64,000 nt of DNA, taken from Primulina eburnea. Its lineage: Eukaryota; Streptophyta; Magnoliopsida; Lamiales; Gesneriaceae. The notes below the pieces were generated by a model. The model ran no database searches, was not told the DNA's origin, and was given only the letters and a program-made list of their open reading frames with translations. The position numbers and the translations under genes were made by a program. The stretch is taken from NCBI RefSeq assembly GCF_022965805.1, contig NW_027331239.1, forward strand, positions 186,001 through 250,000. The letters are read 5' to 3'. Below, in pieces: positions 35,784-48,390 of this stretch (positions within the stretch are counted from its first letter, which is position 1; every line of letters begins with the position of its first letter).

Positions 35784-35864
35784 TCTAGGAATAAGACGTA
35801 CAGTCACCCCGAGTGGGAGGGTAGGTGACAGCCATTGACGTCTTATTCACACGGGATCCCTAGA
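35784..35864 (+). other. Conserved LTR hairpin, element E 5' LTR
   Basis: TCTAGG and GAATAAGACGT (35784-35799) pair with ACGTCTTATTC and CCTAGA (35838-35864). An inner GTCACC (35803) pairs with GGTGAC (35824). The same structure is at 42660-42740 in the 3' LTR. It lies downstream of the TATA-like box, so it is expected to be in the transcript. Confidence 0.7.
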
Positions 35865-36345
35865 GTTATAGTCGAGTCGAGTCTAGACATGATTTGATTC
35901 GCATTGCATGTATATACGTTTGTCATTCATAATAGCATGTTTCATGTTTAGATTGATTATATGCATGTACACATGTTTATACTGGGATTTGTTCTCACCG
36001 GAGTTTCCGGCTGTTGTTATGTCTGTATGTGTGCATAACAACAGGTGGGGCAGGATCTGGGTCACGCAGAGGATGAGAGACGGACATAGCGTGGTGATCT
36101 CGGGCAGAGCAGAAGAATTAATAGTTTTACCAGTGCCTTGTACTATATTTACTTATTAGTTGTTGAGTAGAAATGGAACAAGACATGTTTACACTTTGTG
36201 TGTATATGGTTATTGTAAAATAAATAAAGAACTTATGCTTGTTTAATTACATTTGAGTAAACGTAAAAGCGAAAAATTTGACCCACTTTTTATGTTAACG
36301 ATCCATTGAATCCCAAGAAAAAGAATTAGAGCCCGGGTCCCCACA

Positions 36346-36598
36346 ACAGGTGGTATCAGAGCCGTAGGTTCTGTAGACTGAAATAGAGTAGAATGAGCGG
36401 GGTAGATCGAGTCATCTTCCTTGCTTTTGTGTGCTAGCATGATTATTGCTTTCCCTATTATGTGTTGTATTGTATCTGATGTGATTACAGCATGTAATTG
36501 ACTGAATCAGAACCGATTCTGGATCAGAGGTAAATGATCCGAGGAGGGCTGAGACGGTTTGTATAGACTATATACTAATCTGTTTGAATATCAGATTC
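36346..36598 (+). promoter_or_regulatory. Element E leader with primer-binding site
   Basis: TGGTATCAGAGC at 36351-36362, five bases after the LTR, is the initiator tRNA-Met primer site. The remainder of the leader is closely similar to that of F (48133-48390). Nothing else is evident in it. Confidence 0.9.
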
Positions 36599-39500
36599 AT
36601 GCCTCCTAGAAGAGCAGCCGTTCCTTTACGACCCGTAGCACCAGAACAGGGTAGAACATCTGGTGATCCGATGGATGTCACTGCTACGCCTATGGAGACT
36701 TTATTAAAGCGGTTTCAGTCTTTCCGACCACCGACCTTAAAGGGTACAGAAAATGCAATTGATTGTGAAAGCTGGTTGGAGGATATCGAAATGTTATTCG
36801 AGTCTCTAGGATACAGCGATGAGAAACGAGTGAAACTCATTGGCCATCAGCTGCAAGATGTGGCCAAGTATTGGTGGGTGAATATAAGGAAAGCACTAGA
36901 ACAGCGTGGCACTGAGGTTACATGGAAAGCATTCAAGACAGAGTTTTATCAGCGATTCTTTCCTGTATCCTACCGTAAAGATAAGGGCGCTGAATTTTCA
37001 AACCTGAGGCAAGGGCAACTGAACATTGAAGAGTATGTCGCTAAATTTTCTTCTTTGCTTCGCTTTGCACCTCACGTTTCAGGTAATGATGAAGCCGTAG
37101 CAGATCAGTTTATAAACGGCTTAAATCCAGATATCTTTACGTTGGTGAATACGGGAAGACCCGACAATTTTGCTGATGCATTGAATCGTGCCAAAGGAGC
37201 TGAAGCCGGATTACTTAGGCAACGGAGTGTTCCGTATGTTGCTCCGAGTCCTAGACCGCCATTACCTCCCGTGCAATCTTCTCCCAGAATTGAAAGTGGT
37301 GGTAGCAGTAGTGGACGCAGAGATCAGCTGAAAGCAAAGGGCAAACAGTTTAAGAGGGCAGGGAGCAGCTCTTCGAGCTCCAGCGGGTCAAGACAGAGAG
37401 GTCCTGGCCAGAGTTTAGAGGTGACGAGTGGATATTGCGGTACTTGTGGAGGTAAACATGCCACAGAACAATGTCAGGGTGTATTGGGTAAATGCAATTT
37501 ATGTAAGCAACAGGGGCATTATGCCAAGGTCTGTCCTCAGAGAACTGGTGCATCGAGATTTCAGGGTGCAGGGTCTTCTGCATCAGTGACTCAGCCTGAG
37601 AGGCAAGCTTCATCCGTTCACTCCTTTCAGCCGTCACCTGCACAGACCCAGCCTCGAGCCAGAGGTGGTCATACTGGGAGTCAGCCGACCCGACAACAGG
37701 CTCAGGTGTTTGCGTTGACAGAGGAGCAAGCACAGGATGCCCCAGATGATGTCATAGCAGGTAACTGTTCTCTTTGCGGTTATCCTGCTTATATATTGAT
37801 AGATACGGGTGCATCGCATACATTCATATCAGAACGATTTGCATTATCGCATTCATTGCCTGTTGAGTCTTTGTTAGATGTCGTGTCTATTACTTCTCCG
37901 TTAGGAAGTGGATTAATATCGGTGACTACGGTTAGACATTGCATCTTACAGTTTGAGGGTCATGAAATTGATCTAGATTGCATAGTACTTGGGCTAGCTG
38001 ACTTTGACTGTATAGTGGGTATTGATATGTTAACAAAGTACAGAGCCACCGTGGATTGTTTTCACAAAATTGTCAGGTTCAGACCAGAAATGGCAGAGGA
38101 GTGGAAATTCTACGGTAAGGGTTCCAGATCTCGGATTCCCTTGATTTCGGCTTTGTCCATGAATAAATTATTGCAGAAAGTAGCAGATGGGTTCCTTGTG
38201 TATGCTGTAGATGTACAAAAATCGAGCCCGACATTGGCAGATTTGCCAGTTGTACGGGAGTTTGCAGATGTATTTCCAGAGGAGATTCCGGGGTTACCTC
38301 CAGTGAGAGAGGTAGATTTTAGTATTGATTTGATTCCAGGTACCACTCCTATTTCGAGAGCTCCGTATAGGATGGCGCCGATAGAACTGAAGGAATTGAA
38401 AACACAGTTGGAAGATCTGCTAGCCAAGGGATATATCAGGCCTAGTGTATCTCCTTGGGGCGCTCCAGTGCTATTTGTGCGAAAGAAAGATGGATCGATG
38501 CGGCTGTGTATCGATTACAGGCAATTGAATAAGGCCACGATAAAGAATAAATACCCATTGCCGAGGATTGATGATTTATTTGATCAACTACAGGGATCGT
38601 CTGTATATTCCAAGATTGATTTACGATCCGGATATCATCAGCTTCGAGTTCGAGATGTAGACATACCGAAGACAGTATTTCGAACCAGGTATGGACATTA
38701 CGAATTCATTGTTATGCCTTTTGGTTTGACAAATGCTCCGGCGGTATTCATGGGCTTAATGAATCAAATCTTTCAGAGGTATTTGGATGATTTTGTTATT
38801 GTCTTTATCGATGATATTCTGGTGTATTTTAAGAACAGGAATGAGCATGCAGAACATCTCAGAATTGTGTTACAAACACTGAGAAATGAGAGATTGTATG
38901 CCAAATTGTCAAAGTGCGAATTTTGGTTGAACCGAGTTGTTTTTTTTGGGACATATCATATCGGCAGATGGTATCTCCGTAGATCCGAGTAAAGTGGAAG
39001 CTGTGATTAGTTGGCCGAGACCGACTTCTGTACCTGAAATACGCAGTTTCATGGGTCTAGCGGGATACTATAGGCGATTCATCCAAGATTTCTCCCGTAT
39101 TGCGAAGACAATTACACAATTGACACAGAAGAATGCACCATTCCTATGGTCTGAAGAGTGTGAGTCGAGCTTTCTGGAATTGAAGAAAAGGCTGACCAGC
39201 GCACCTGTCCTGATGATTCCTTCAGGTACAGGTAATTTTGTTGTATATTGTGATGCTTCTCACAGAGGTTTGGGATGTATTCTTATGCAGCGAGGTCATG
39301 TGATTGCATATGCCTCAAGACAGTTGAAGACTCACGAGACTCGATATCCCATTCATGATCTTGAATTGGCCGCTATCGTATTTGCACTGAAGATTTGGCG
39401 TCATTATCTTTATGGCGAGAAATTCGAGATCTATTCTGACCATAAAAGCTTAAAGTACTTGTTTTCTCAGTCGGAGTTGAATATGCGACAGCGTAGATGG

Positions 39501-41135
39501 CTTGATCTGTTAAAAGATTTTGATTGTGAGATCAAATATTATCCGGGAAAGTCGAATGCAGCAGCTGATGCCTTGAGTCGAAAGGTATGTGCCTTATCCT
39601 TATCGACGATAGGTGTTACAAAACTCGTGGAAAATTGCTGTTTTTCTGGATTAGAATTTGATACAGATAGGAAGCCACTACGACTTGCTGCTATCCAAGT
39701 TGAACCAAATTTGATCAGGAGAATAAAAGAAGCACAAAGAACAGATCAGAATGTACAGAAATCGATTCAAATGGTCCGAACAGGACATGTATCATAATAT
39801 CAGCTGCGTGAGCATGTGTTGTACGTAAATAACCGTCTTGTTGTGCCGGATGTTTCAGATTTGAGACATCAGATTATGTCTGAAGCACACTGTAGTCGGT
39901 TTAGTATTCATCCTGGTGGCCGAAAGATGTACAATGATCTGAAGACACAGTTCTGGTGGAAGCAGATGAAGTCAGACATTGCGGAATTTGTATCTAAATG
40001 CTTGAATTGCCAACAAGTGAAGGCCGAGAGGAAGAAACCCGGAGGGTTACTTCAGAGTTTGTCTATTCCTGAATGGAAATGGGACCACATTTCCATGGAT
40101 TTTGTGACGAAGTTACCCCGATCTTCTCGAGGCTGCGATGCGATTTGGGTCGTTATCGACCGACTGACCAAATCAGCTTGTTTCATTCCGTATAGAATGA
40201 CTTACAGACACGATCAGATGGCGGAGATATATGTTCGAGAGGTAGTCAGATTACATGGTGTACCAAAGTCTATCGTATCAGATCGTGATCCACGATTTAC
40301 TTCACACTTCTGGCACAGTTTACAGCAGGCTTTAGGTACGACATTACACCTGAGTACTGCTTACCATCCTCAGACAGACGGACAGTCAGAGCGGACTATC
40401 CAGACACTAGAGGATATGTTGAGATCTGTAGTACTAGACTTTGGTACTAGTTGGCAAGATTCTTTACCTCTTTGTGAATTTTCTTACAATAATAGCTATC
40501 AGACGAGCATTGAGATGGCACCGTTTGAAGCTTTATATGGTAAGAAGTGCAGATCTCCGCTATACTGGGATGATATTTCAGAAGTGCCAGAACTGGGTCC
40601 AGATATGATTCGTGATATTACTGAGAAGGTGAAAGTTATTCAGAAAAGAATGAAGACAGCACAGGATAGGCAAGCCAAGTACGCCAATATCAGACGTAGA
40701 CCGTTGGTATTTGAACAAGGAGATAGAGTGTTTTTGAAAATTTCCCCATTCAGAGGCGTTGTCAGATTTGGCAAGCGTGGGAAATTGTCTCCTAGATACA
40801 TTGGTCCTTACGAGATTCTTGAAAAGATTGGCGATCGAGCTTATCGACTTGCTCTTCCTCCTTCTCTATATGGGATACATGACGTCTTTCATGTATCGAT
40901 GTTGCGTAAATATATGCCAGATGTTTCTCATGTCATTCAATCTGACGAAGCAGAACTTGATCAGACTTTGAGCTATGTGGAACAACCCATACAGATTCTT
41001 GATCGAAAAGAAAAGAAGCTCAGAACGAAGATTATTCCACTTGTGAAAGTCCAATGGAGACGTCATGGCATCGAGGAAGCGACGTGGGAGACAGAAGCAA
41101 ATATGCGACAGAAACATCCCGAATTATTTACATGA
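36599..41135 (+). pseudogene. gag-pol: Element E Gag-PR-Pol with frameshift and stop
   Basis: From ATG at 36599 ([18 protein letters not shown]) the frame encodes Gag, a zinc knuckle [14 protein letters not shown] near residue 298, protease [10 protein letters not shown] near 400, and RT with FIDDILVY. An eight-T run at 38940-38947 has one T too many compared with F and shifts the frame just after RT. The old frame ends at 38992, and the correct frame resumes from about 38937 with RNase H (CDASHRGLG) and the tether. A TAA at 39795-39797, where F has GAG, then stops it. The integrase ([22 protein letters not shown]) and chromodomain tail continue in phase to 41135. Both lesions lie in otherwise well-conserved sequence, so inactivation is recent, or the T-run is a sequencing error. 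Confidence 0.93.
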
Positions 41136-41232
41136 TGTAAGTAAATTTCAGTGTTGATTATATTACTTGTCATGTATGTTTAATAAATGCCTACGATTTC
41201 GAGGACGAAATCATTTCTTAGAGGGGGAGAAA
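41136..41232 (+). promoter_or_regulatory. Element E 3' untranslated segment and polypurine tract
   Basis: This short segment contains ATTTCGAGGACGAAAT, the pre-PPT inverted repeat, and the polypurine tract AGAGGGGGAGAAA (41220-41232) next to the 3' LTR. The tract is the same in F and G. Confidence 0.87.
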
Positions 41233-43221
41233 TGTAAGGCTCGAGATTATTAGTCCACATTGACGTAACACTCTCTATATATGAGCATGTATGATATATA
41301 TATAATGAGGAGTGTTAATTGAGATAAGAATAGGAAATACATGGACAAGAGGGGAAAATCTTCAAATTTGGACAGAACAGTTGGCGCATATGCGCGAAGA
41401 GAAGTGGCGCATATGCGCGACATCTACAGTAGCATCGGTGCATATGCGCGGAAAGAAGTGGCGCATATGCGCGACACCTCCAGCAGCTATGGCGCATATG
41501 CGCGAGTTTATTGGCGCATATGCGCGGTTCGTCCATAAGCTTGGGCGCATATGCGCGGAAGGAATGGCGCATATGCGCGAGCTAGTAAATTGTGGAGACC
41601 GAGTCTCGCTCATATGCGCGAGTGATTCCGCGCATATGCGCGATACGTGTACTTCAAAGGATTTGCCATGTGTGTGTAGGCATGCAATATATATATAAAA
41701 TTGTACGAATTCCTTGCCATTTTATCAGCAAACCACCGAGAGAATTCAGAGAGAAGCTTCAAAGTTCTCCTTCACTTCAAATTGTGATTTTGTAAGATTT
41801 ATACATCGAAACTTAAATCCGATTGCGGTCTTGAACTCCCCTCCGTATTAGCTACAAGGTGATGTAAGTTTTACTCAGTTTCTAGATGATTTGAGATTGA
41901 GATGTTTGGGAAATTATAATATGATAGTTATATTGTGTTTTGGATGTATTGAACATGATATATTCGCAAACGGATCAAAGAACGGATGTCATATGCTATT
42001 GTTGCGATTTTCTAGCATATTTAGAATTAAGTATGCAGATTTTCAATACTCTCTCATGCTTAGAATGATAATTAGGAGTTGAAAGTTATGAATTGTTGGT
42101 ATATGTTGAGAATGGAATTGACCGGTATCGAGGAATTACGTTGTTATGTCGTCAACTTGTATCAAGACTAGATATAGATGGTATAAATGTCTTGGGTGAG
42201 TTAGAATTGATAAAATATGTATCCACATTGTCATTTCAGATTGATATCGGTAAGATTCGTCTTCGGGACTTCGACTACGACCGAGTTGGGCAACGAAAGG
42301 TATAAATCATGTTGTTTGGGAAGCCACAACTCAAATAAGACTTTATTTGAGTTTCCCAAACCAAAATCACATACTAGCATTGTTGTATTTGTTGAATCAT
42401 GTTTATAAATTGTTTATAGAATTATATTCAAATGTTATAAAATGATTATGCTTTGATTATAGAATTGTATTAAGCATATGAGATTATTATGATATTCAGA
42501 TATGAATATGAGCATGCTTTGTTTACAGACTGATAGGCATTGCATTTAAGATAGGAGAGTCGTTGACAGCCATTGTCAACTATCTAGATGTTCGGTGTTA
42601 TCTCAGCTTAGGAGCAGCCTCGACTCCTATTGCAGCCATAGATACAGCTCAGACCGAAGTCTAGGAATAAGACGTACAGTCACCCCGAGTGGGAGGGTAG
42701 GTGACAGCCATTGACGTCTTATTCACACGGGATCCCTAGAGTTATAGTCGAGTCGAGTCTAGACATGATTTGATTCGCATTGCATGTATATACGTTTGTC
42801 ATTCATAATAGCATGTTTCATGTTTAGATTGATTATATGCATGTACACATGTTTATACTGGGATTTGTTCTCACCGGAGTTTCCGGCTGTTGTTATGTCT
42901 GTATGTGTGCATAACAACAGGTGGGGCAGGATCTGGGTCACGCAGAGGATGAGAGACGGACATAGCGTGGTGATCTCGGGCAGAGCAGAAGAATTAATAG
43001 TTTTACCAGTGCCTTGTACTATATTTACTTATTAGTTGTTGAGTAGAAATGGAACAAGACATGTTTACACTTTGTGTGTATATGGTTATTGTAAAATAAA
43101 TAAAGAACTTATGCTTGTTTAATTACATTTGAGTAAACGTAAAAGCGAAAAATTTGACCCACTTTTTATGTTAACGATCCATTGAATCCCAAGAAAAAGA
43201 ATTAGAGCCCGGGTCCCCACA
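41233..43221 (+). repeat. Element E 3' LTR
   Basis: This 1989-bp LTR is the partner of 34358-36345. It carries U3 palindromes at 41384-41641 and the hairpin at 42660-42740. Its outer end GGGTCCCCACA is followed by target copy GTTTG. Confidence 0.95.
42660..42740 (+). other. Conserved LTR hairpin, element E 3' LTR
   Basis: This is the same stem as at 35784-35864, unchanged in both arms. Confidence 0.7.
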
Positions 43222-45714
43222 GTTTGAAGCATCATGGGTTTTTTGACAAGCTATAAAATGTACCATCTTAGAGAATCTATCCACAACAACAAAAATAGAA
43301 TCCCTCCCCTTCTTAGTCCTAGGCAACCCCAAAATAAAGTACATTGAAATGTCAATCAAAGTTCTTTTTAAGAATAGCACGCAAAAGTGTTCCCAATTTC
43401 TATTGACAACTTCAGTTTGTCCATCCGTTTGAGGATGACAAGTAGTAGAAAACCACAATTTTGTGCAAAGTTTAGCCCATAAAGTATTCCAAAAGTAACT
43501 CAAGAATTTAACATCGCGACCAGAAACAATAGTCCTAGGCATGCCATGCAACCTAGCGACTTCTCTAAAGAACAAGTCCGCAATGTTTGAAGCATCATCG
43601 GTTTTATGACAAGCTATAAAATGTGCCATCTTAGAGAATCTATCCACAACCACAAAAATAGAATCCCTCCCTTTCTTAGTCCTAGGCAACCCCAAAATAA
43701 AGTCCATAGAAATGTCAATCCAAGTTCTTTTTAAGAATAACACGCAAAAGTGTTCCCAATTTCTATTGACAACTTCAGTTTGTCCACCCGTTTGAGGATG
43801 ACAAGTAGTAGAAAACAACAATTTTGTGCCAAGTTTAGCCCATAAAGTATTCCAAAAGTAACTCAAGAATTTAACATCGCGAACAGAAACAATAGTCCTA
43901 GGCATGCCATGCAACCTAGCGACTTCTCTAAAGAACAAGTCCGCAATGTTTGAAGCATCATCGGTTTTATGACAAGCTATAAAATGTCCCATCTTAGAGA
44001 ATCTATCCACAACAACAAAAATAGAATCCCTCCCCTTCTTAGTCCTAGGCAACCCCAAAATAAAGTCTATAGAAATGTCAATCCAAGTTCTTTTTAAGAA
44101 TAGCACGCAGAAGTGTTCCCAAAGTTCTATTGACAACTTCAGTTTGTCCATCCGTTTGAGCATGACAAGTAGTAGAAAACAACAATTTTGTGCCAAGTTT
44201 AGCCCATAAAGTATTCCAAAAGTAACTCAAGAATTTAACATCGCGACCAGAAACAATATTTCTAGGCATGCCATGCAACCTAACGACTTCTCTAAAGAAC
44301 AAATTCGCAATGTTTGAAGCATCATCGGTTTTATGACAAGCTATAAAATGTGCCATCTTAGAGAATCTATCCACAACAACAAATATAGAATCCCTTCCAT
44401 TCTTATTCCTAGGCAACCCCAAAATAAAGTCCATAGAAATGTCAATCCAATTTCTTTTTAAGAATAGCACGCAAAATTGTTCCCAAAGTTCTATTGACAA
44501 CTTCAGTTTGTCCATCCGTTTGAGGATGGCAAGTAGTAGAAAACAACAATTTTGTGCCAAGTTTAGCCCATAAAGTATTCAAAAAGTAACTCAAGAATTT
44601 AACATCGCGACCAGAAACAATAGTTCTAGGCATGCCATGCAACCTAACGACTTCTCTAAAGAACAAATCCGCAATGTTTGAAGCATCATGGGTTTTATGA
44701 CAAGCTATAAAATGGGCCATCTTAGAGAATCTATCCACAACAACAAAAATAGAATCCCTCCCCTTCTTAGTCCTAGGCAACCCCAAAATAAAGTCCATAG
44801 AAATGTCAATCCAAGTTCTTTTTAAGAATAGCACGCAAAAGTGTTCCCAATTTCTATAGACAACTTCAGTTTGTCCATCCGTTTGAGGATGACAAGTAGT
44901 AGAAAACGACAATTTTGTGCCAAGTTTAGCCCATAAAGTATTCCAAAAGTAACTCAAGAATTTAACATCGCGACCAGAAACAATAGTCCTAGGCATGCCA
45001 TGCAACCTAGCGACTTCTCTAAAGAACAAGTTCGCAATGTTTGAAGCATCATGGGTTTTATGACAAGCTATAAAATGTGTCATCTTAGAGAATCTATCCA
45101 CAACAACGAAAATAGAATACTTCCCATTCTTAGTCCTATGCAACCCCAAAATAAAGTCCATAGAAATGTCAATCCAAGTTCTTTTTAAGAATAGCACGCA
45201 AAATTGTTCCCAAAGTTCTATTGACAGCTTCAGTTTGTCCATCCGTTTGAGCATGACAAGTAGTAGAAAACATCAATTTTGTGCCAAGTTTAGCCCATAA
45301 AGTATTCCAAAAGTAACTCAAGAATTTAACATCGCGACCAGAAACAATAGTCCTAGGCATGCCATGCAACCTAACGACTTCTCTAAAGAACAAATCCGCA
45401 ATGTTTGAAGCATCATGGGTTTTATGACAAGCTATAAAATGTGCCATCTTAGAGAATCTATCCACAACAACAAAAATAGAATCCCTCCCCTTCTTAGTCC
45501 TAGGCAACCCCAAAATAAAGTCCATAGAAATGTCAATCAAAGTTCTTTTTAAGAATAGCACGCAAAAGTGTTCCCAATTTCTATTGACAACTTCAGTTTT
45601 TCCATCCGTTTGAGGATGACAAGTAGTAGAAAACAACAATTTTGTGCCAAGTTTAGCCCATAAAGTATTCCAAAATTAACTCAAGAATTTAACATCGCGA
45701 CCAGAAACAATAGT
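43222..45714 (-). repeat. Integrase-derived satellite, block 5 (~7 monomers)
   Basis: Seven monomer junctions occur here, four of the 363-bp type and three of the 364-bp type. Open frames of 341, 160, 270 and 156 codons cover most of it on the minus strand, at 43171-44196, 44078-44560, 44442-45254 and 45169-45639. The first one extends a little into the E LTR. A clean stop after ILKKNLD follows each 364-bp junction. The block ends at ATAGT, the target of element G. Confidence 0.92.
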
Positions 45715-46309
45715 TGTAATGCCCGGGAATTATAGGATTGTTGAACCAAGATTATTAATCTTCATTAACGGGAGACTCGGAAGATACAAGAATGCATGAC
45801 ATGCAATGAGGGAAGGAAAGACTTGAGAAACCAGGTGTGGCATGATCAGAAAACTAGAATTTAGAAGTTTGCACAACCGCACCCGCGGTGCTAGCACGAC
45901 CGCCCCCGCGGTGTGTGTGCAGAAAATGTAGTGCAAAGCCCGTAGCCACACCGCACCTGCGGTATTAGATGGAGCGCACCCGCGCTGAGGACACCGCACC
46001 CGCGGTCTTGTAGGCAGCGCACCCGCGGTCTTTGCTTCGAACATTTTGGATATAGATCACCGCTTGAGCGCACCCGCGCTGCTACGCTCACCGCACCCGC
46101 GGTCATGCGTGTTACATGAAGAAATAAGCCACGTTTCCCAACTTTTGCATGCAATATATATAGATGAAGGACGCGTGGTTTCTCTTAGAATTTCAGAAAA
46201 AGGGGCGAGGCTTTGGAGAGAAATATCCTTACGCCTTTTGTGAGAAATCCGGGTATTAGAATTCGAAGCTGAACGCAGCAGCGTGTTCCTCTCGACACGA
46301 GCTACACAA
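45715..46309 (+). repeat. Element G 5' LTR, first part
   Basis: This is the first 595 bp of the G 5' LTR (TGTAATGCCCGGGAATTATAGG...), ending in CACAA (46305-46309), the left target copy of element F. The LTR resumes at 54835. It includes the U3 motif cluster and a TATA-like gcaatatatatag near 46151-46163. Confidence 0.95.
45875..46103 (+). promoter_or_regulatory. U3 GC-rich motif cluster, element G
   Basis: About eight copies of ACCGCACCCGCGGT and variants (GCGCACCCGCGCT, ACCGCCCCCGCGGT) lie upstream of the TATA-like box. The copy in the 3' LTR is at 60212-60440. The motif is the same as in B, C, D and F. Confidence 0.6.
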
Positions 46310-46407
46310 TGTAAGGCTCGAGAATTATCCGTGTCATCGATGTGAGGGTTGAAGAGGATTATGCATGACATGAAAAATGTGAGTTTGAGTAAGCATGGCC
46401 GAGACAA

Positions 46408-46643
46408 GACCGCACCTGCGGTATTAACATCACCGCACCCGCGGTGTAAAGATAGAAAAAAAAAATGAATGAGTTTTGTGCGAACAGACACCGCACCCGC
46501 GGTGATAGCGTGACCGCCCCCGCGGTGTGAGACCGCACCCGCGGTTATGTAAGGACCGCACCCGCGGTCATAGTGTTGCAATTTTTGGTGAATTCGCCGT
46601 GAGCATAGCGCACCCGCGCTCTTGAGACACCGCACCCGCGGTC
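46408..46643 (+). promoter_or_regulatory. U3 GC-rich motif cluster, element F
   Basis: Eight or so copies of ACCGCACCCGCGGT and variants occur, with the flanking words GCCGTGAGCATAGCGC and CTTGAGACACCGC resembling those in the D LTR. The second copy is at 53110-53345. Confidence 0.6.
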
Positions 46644-46693
46644 TGCATGCGAAATTGCCACCTTCGATTTTGGTCTTGACACATGGCATGAGG

Positions 46694-46702
46694 TATATAT
46701 AT
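46694..46702 (+). promoter_or_regulatory. TATA-like box, element F 5' LTR
   Basis: tatatatat lies just after the U3 motif cluster, at the same relative place as in E and G. It is the probable core promoter. Confidence 0.5.
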
Positions 46703-47544
46703 GTTATGTTGACACATCACTCCTTCATTCTTCAGAATTCAGAACCGAGAGCTCCCAAGAAATCCTTCAAGTTTCTTCATGCTAAAAAGTAGAATTATGC
46801 AAGAGTTGTTCATCCGATTTTAATTCCGAGGTAAGATTTGTGTTCCTTGCATTGAAGGCTACAAAGTGACGTAAGTTTGATATAATTCCAGCATGATTCA
46901 GATTGTGGATGTTGGGGAACTTATGATTTTGTTGCGAATATGTGTTCTTGATATGCTAAGCATCGTAGAAACGTAAACGGATTGAATTACGGATGTCGTA
47001 TGCTATAGGTTCAATTTTCCAGCATGTATTATGTGAAGATTTTGCAGAATTTGGTATACATGTTTGTATTGGATGAGATTATGAGTTATTGAGATTGATT
47101 ATGATATTGTTATGTTGAGATTGAGTTGGCCGGTATTGAGAAATAAGCCGTTACGCCGTTGAATTGTATTGAAATCAGTTACAGATTTGTACATTGAGTT
47201 AGTTGAGATGCTTGTTGATAGAGTGTGTCTACACATTGCCATTTCAGATTATATTGGTTATTGTGAACTCGAGACTTCGACTGCGACACCGACGATTCGA
47301 CAAGAAAGGTATAATTCATGTAGTCACGGGATTGCACAACTCGATTCAGATTTGATACGAGTTTCCCTAAATCACATACTAGATTGTTATTACATTGATT
47401 ATGTAATGCCTTGTTTATTGATTTATATTCGAGTCTTGAGATAGGAGATATTGGCAGATTTGCCAAAACTAGACGTTTCGGTGTATCGTCGCATAGTAGT
47501 AGATTTGCTCTATGTGTAGACCCTCGATACAGAGTTGACCGAAG

Positions 47545-47621
47545 TCTAGGAATAAGACGTACCGTTGCCCCGAGTGGTTGGGTAGGTGACAGACCGTCTT
47601 ATTCACACCGGGATCCCTAGA
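47545..47621 (+). other. Conserved LTR hairpin, element F 5' LTR
   Basis: TCTAGG plus GAATAAGACG pairs with CGTCTTATTC plus CCTAGA around a loop of about 30 nt containing GGTGAC. The 3' LTR copy is 54247-54323. Confidence 0.7.
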
Positions 47622-48132
47622 TTAGAAAAGAGTCGAGTCAAGATTTGAATTGTCGAATACAGATTTGTATTCTACTACATGTTTAGATGTATATTCATGT
47701 TACTTGATTTATGTTATGCATTGTACATGATTTATTACATTGCATGCATCCATGTTTTATACTGGGATATGTTCTCACCGGAGTTATCCGGCTGTTGTCG
47801 TGTCTGTATGTGTGCATGGCAACAGGTGGGACAGGATCGGGGTCACGAGCTAGATGAGAGATGATGATAGCGTGGAGATCTCGGGCATTGCAGATTACTA
47901 GTGTTTTCTTATGGAACTTGTACTACTTATGTTTAGAGTTGTCATTTGAACACTAGTGAATGTTGGTACGAACAGACTTGTATGTACATTACGTTGTTTA
48001 ATTTCTATCGAGATATGTTATGCTTTAGTTAATACATTTGAATTAAAGTTAAAAGCAAAATTTTGACCCACATTTTCGAACAAAGATCCAATTAAATCCC
48101 AAAAGAGTAGAGTTAGAGCCCGGGTCCCCACA

Positions 48133-48390
48133 ACAGGTGGTATCAGAGCAGTAGGTTCTGTAGACTGAGATAGAATAGAATGAGCGGGGTAGATCGAGTC
48201 ATCTTCCTTGCTTTTGAGATGCTAGCATGCTTTATTGCTTTCCCTATTATATGTTGTGTTGTATTATCTGAATTGATTTACAGCATTTCAAGCCTGAATC
48301 AGAACCGATTCTCGATCAGAGGTATATGATCAGAGGAGGGCTGAGACAGATGACATTGATTATGTACTAATCAGTTTGATAATCAGATTT
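48133..48390 (+). promoter_or_regulatory. Element F leader with primer-binding site
   Basis: TGGTATCAGAGC at 48138-48149, five bases past the LTR, is the initiator tRNA-Met primer site. The leader ends at gag ATG 48391. An upstream in-frame TTG at 48376 is unlikely to be the start. Confidence 0.92.

Larger units (their letters stand above)
34358..36345 (+). repeat. Element E 5' LTR
   Basis: This 1988-bp LTR has U3 palindromes at 34509-34766, a TATA-like tatatatataaaa at 34813-34825, a conserved hairpin at 35784-35864 and AATAAA signals near 36219-36228. The order fits U3, transcription start, then R/U5. Confidence 0.94.
34358..43221 (+). mobile_element. Element E: complete chromovirus with broken pol
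   Basis: This 8864-bp element is flanked by GTTTG at 34353-34357 and 43222-43226. Its LTRs are 1988 and 1989 bp and differ at about eight sites, including one indel (near 35726 against 42600). It belongs to the same family as F and G (LTR start TGTAAGGCTCGAG, LTR end GCCCGGGTCCCCACA). It keeps the protease but has a frameshift and a stop in pol. Confidence 0.95.
46310..48132 (+). repeat. Element F 5' LTR
   Basis: This 1823-bp LTR begins TGTAAGGCTCGAGAATTATCC and ends GCCCGGGTCCCCACA. U3 motifs are at 46408-46643, a TATA-like tatatatat at 46694-46702, and the conserved hairpin at 47545-47621. Confidence 0.95.
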
